Source: Devosia neptuniae (GTDB lineage Bacteria; Pseudomonadota; Alphaproteobacteria; Rhizobiales; Devosiaceae). Taken from it: a stretch of 64,000 bases of DNA. Under the pieces are notes generated by a model, which was given only the letters and a program-made list of their open reading frames with translations, was not told where the DNA came from and did no database searches. This document shows positions 62,109 through 64,000 of this stretch, one piece after another; the first letter of the stretch is position 1; each line of letters opens with the position of its first letter. Made by a program: the position numbers and the translations under genes. The stretch is from positions 1,651,001-1,715,000 of the forward strand of contig NZ_CP104965.1 of the NCBI RefSeq assembly GCF_025452235.1. Direction: 5' to 3'.

Positions 62109-63593
62109 ATGAGCCAGGATATTGCCGCGCCGCAAAGCCGGCACTTCGTGCTGATCGCGGCAATCCTGGCCTCGAGCATGGGCTTTATCGATGGCTCGGT
62201 GATTTCGATCGCCATCCCGGCCATTCGCGCCGATCTGGGCGCCACGCTCGCCGATGCGCAATGGATCAGCAATGGCTATCTGCTGTTCCTGTCGGCGCTG
62301 ATCCTGCTGGGTGGTGCCGCCGGCGACCGGTTCGGGCTGCGCACCACCTTCGGCTGGGGCATTGTGGTGTTCGTCCTGGCCTCCATGGTCTGTGCGTTGG
62401 CGCCAAGCCCTGCGGTTTTGGTCATAGCCCGTGCAGTGCAGGGCGCCGGCGCGGCCTTCATGGTGCCGGGCAGCCTCGCCATCATCGCCAAGGCCTATCC
62501 GCGCGAGGAACGCGGAAAGGCCATCGGCATCTGGGCGGCGGCGTCCTCGCTCACCTCCATTGCCGGCCCGATCATTGGCGGGTTCGTGCTGACCGCCTTC
62601 GGGGATTGGAGCTGGCGGCTGGTCTTTGCCATCAACCTGCCGCTGGGCGGCATTGCCCTGGCTTTGCTGTGGTTCAAGGTCAATGCGGATCGGCCTGAGG
62701 CCGGGCGGCGGCTTGATATCGTCGGCGCAGCTTTGGCCACCCTAGCTTTGATGCTGGTCGCCTATGGCCTCACCGGCGATGGCAGCGAGAGCACGCCGGG
62801 CCTGCTGCATATGGCGGGGTTCGTTGGCGGCGGGCTGGTCCTTGGCGCGATCTTTCTCATCTGGGAAGCGCGCACCGCATCCCCCATGCTGCCGCTGCGG
62901 CTCTTTGCCAATAAAGCATTTTCCGGTGCGAATGGGCTGACCTTTGCCCTCTATTTCGCCCTGGGCGGCGCCATGTTCTTCCTGCCCATGACCATGATCG
63001 GCGGTTGGGGCGTCACCCCGGCCAATGTCTCCCTGGCATTGCTGCCCATGGGCGTATTGCTCACGGTGCTTTCCTCGTTCAGCGGCAAATGGGCCGATAC
63101 ATTCGGCCCGGCGCCATTGATTGCCTTGGGTTCGCTGATCGTCGCCGCGGCCTTCTTCTTGCTGGGCATCACCACGCCGCTGCATAATGTGTGGCTTGCC
63201 GTGCTGCCCTGTGTCGCTCTCCTGGGGCTCGGGATGGGGCTGGTCGTTTCGCCGCTGTCGACAGCGGTCATGACCTCGGTGGCCGATCACGATACCGGCG
63301 TCGCCTCGGGCGTCAACAATGCCGTGGCCCGTGTGGCCGGACTTATGGCCGTGGCCCTGCTGGGCTTGGTGGTGGCTTCGGTATTCGAGCGCGCATTGGG
63401 CAGCGCCGCCGAATTGCCGATCTTCTTCGGCCTGCCGGCAAGCGGGTTGACCGAAACTGAGGAAACCATGCGCCTTGCCGCAACCGACGCGGCCTTTGCC
63501 GCCATTGCCTATGTCACGGCGGGATTGAGCCTACTGTCAGCAGTGATCGCCTGGCTGACGCTGGAGCGTAAAAACCTGCCGGCCCGAGCCTAG
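62109..63593 (+). CDS. DHA2-type MFS drug:proton antiporter
   Basis: A 494-residue inner-membrane exporter with about 14 hydrophobic segments, the DHA2 count. FIDGSVISIAIPAIRADLGATLADAQWISNGYLL is the typical first-helix block, GDRFGLR motif A, ARAVQGAGAAFMVPGSLAII motif B and IAGPIIGGF motif C of proton antiporters. Substrate cannot be predicted. ATG at 62109. Its stop overlaps the convergent peptidase gene by 4 bp. Confidence 0.94.
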   Translation: MSQDIAAPQSRHFVLIAAILASSMGFIDGSVISIAIPAIRADLGATLADAQWISNGYLLFLSALILLGGAAGDRFGLRTTFGWGIVVFVLASMVCALAPSPAVLVIARAVQGAGAAFMVPGSLAIIAKAYPREERGKAIGIWAAASSLTSIAGPIIGGFVLTAFGDWSWRLVFAINLPLGGIALALLWFKVNADRPEAGRRLDIVGAALATLALMLVAYGLTGDGSESTPGLLHMAGFVGGGLVLGAIFLIWEARTASPMLPLRLFANKAFSGANGLTFALYFALGGAMFFLPMTMIGGWGVTPANVSLALLPMGVLLTVLSSFSGKWADTFGPAPLIALGSLIVAAAFFLLGITTPLHNVWLAVLPCVALLGLGMGLVVSPLSTAVMTSVADHDTGVASGVNNAVARVAGLMAVALLGLVVASVFERALGSAAELPIFFGLPASGLTETEETMRLAATDAAFAAIAYVTAGLSLLSAVIAWLTLERKNLPARA

Positions 63594-64000
63594 CGGACCG
63601 CGGCAGTATCCGCATGCGCCACCGTGACCGGCGCAGGATCGCGCGCCATCAGATCGTTGATCTGGGCCACGGTTTCCTTGAACTTGCCGTCATAGCGCTG
63701 GGCCAGGGAATTTTCCTTGGGCAGCTTGACGCTGAGCGGATCGACCAGATTGCCGTTGATATGCATTTCAAAATGCAGATGCGGCCCCGTCGATTGGCCG
63801 GTCGAGCCGACATAGCCGATCACCTGGCCCTGCCGCACCCGCACGCCTGGCTTCATGCCATCGGCAAAACGCGACATGTGGCCATAGGCGGTTTCGTAGC
63901 CATTGACGTGCTTGATTTCGATCTTGTTGCCATAGCCCGATTGCCAGCCGGCCAATTGGATGGTGCCGTCGCCCGAGGCATAGATCGGCGTGCCCGAGGG
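63590..64000 (-). CDS. M23-family metallopeptidase, 5' part beyond window
   Basis: The C-terminal 136 residues of a LytM/M23 peptidase that cleaves peptidoglycan cross-links or acts as a degenerate activator. The visible part includes PIYASGDGTIQLAGWQSGYGNKIEIKHVNGYETAYGHMSRF and GSTGQSTGPHLHFEMHINGNLVDPL, with the HLHFE zinc-ligand motif intact; the first zinc His lies outside the window. The frame is open to the last base. The C-terminal tail after the domain is short and ends in VAHADTAAVR. Confidence 0.93.
   Translation of the reverse strand, partial: PSGTPIYASGDGTIQLAGWQSGYGNKIEIKHVNGYETAYGHMSRFADGMKPGVRVRQGQVIGYVGSTGQSTGPHLHFEMHINGNLVDPLSVKLPKENSLAQRYDGKFKETVAQINDLMARDPAPVTVAHADTAAVR

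Overview
The window is a G+C-rich stretch of an alphaproteobacterial chromosome. Gene content and order point to the order Hyphomicrobiales, and a Devosia-like genome is my best guess. That is an inference from conserved neighbourhoods (argH divergent from tlpA; xerD-accA divergent from aroK-aroB; bolA-dnaJ-cobS-cobT; rpmB-DUF3108; Suv3-type helicase-S4-fdxA-carD; ubiG/lysC-ptsP-prfA-prmC-DUF4167-clpB), not from a marker gene search. Almost everything is core chromosomal material. I see no rRNA, tRNA, CRISPR array, prophage or complete insertion sequence.

Layout. 1-4.45 kb: lysine and arginine synthesis (lysA cut by the window edge, argH), a ChaC-type cyclotransferase and a TlpA-type thioredoxin. 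4.4-9.9 kb: two small genes (one YjfB-like), a rhomboid protease, a cobalamin adenosyltransferase with a HIG1-type membrane protein, a LysR/NAD(P)-binding protein pair, and gluQ divergent from alkA. 10-14.6 kb: an outer-membrane barrel, a LuxR-type regulator, an esterase, an HNH protein and a TetR/two-TM pair with twin operators. 14.6-18.8 kb: a PpiC-type foldase divergent from secA. 18.8-24.8 kb: an L,D-transpeptidase, accA and xerD facing aroK-aroB. 24.9-30.7 kb: bolA, a DnaJ-like gene and the aerobic cobaltochelatase genes cobS and cobT with a methyltransferase between them. 30.9-33 kb: a queuosine precursor transporter, rpmB and a DUF3108 gene. 34-43.7 kb: helicase, S4 protein, GNAT, fdxA, carD, APH-fold kinase, NDUFAF5-like methyltransferase, comF, grxC, nitrilase and DUF1178.

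The 43.7-50.3 kb segment looks accessory. It interrupts the expected DUF1178-to-ubiG neighbourhood with an aldo/keto reductase, a family 25 glycosyltransferase, ilvD, about 1.3 kb of gene-free DNA packed with palindromic repeats (including a tandem duplication of a roughly 280-bp composite unit) and an outer-membrane gene broken by a frameshift. From 50.3 kb the conserved order resumes (ubiG, lysC, ptsP, prfA, prmC, DUF4167, clpB), interrupted by a BrnT/BrnA toxin-antitoxin pair between ubiG and lysC. The window ends in a VOC protein, a DHA2-type exporter and the end of an M23 peptidase gene.

No large undescribed system is visible. The points most worth a second look are small: a palindromic repeat lying in frame inside prmC, whose own start codon is also odd; the repeat array; a perfect 18-bp palindrome and two competing hairpins upstream of ilvD; a three-half-site operator in front of brnTA; twin TetR operators; structured non-coding stretches near 44.9 and 38.6 kb; and a diverged duplicated non-coding segment upstream of the helicase. 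Coordinates and starts were read by eye; no homology search was run.
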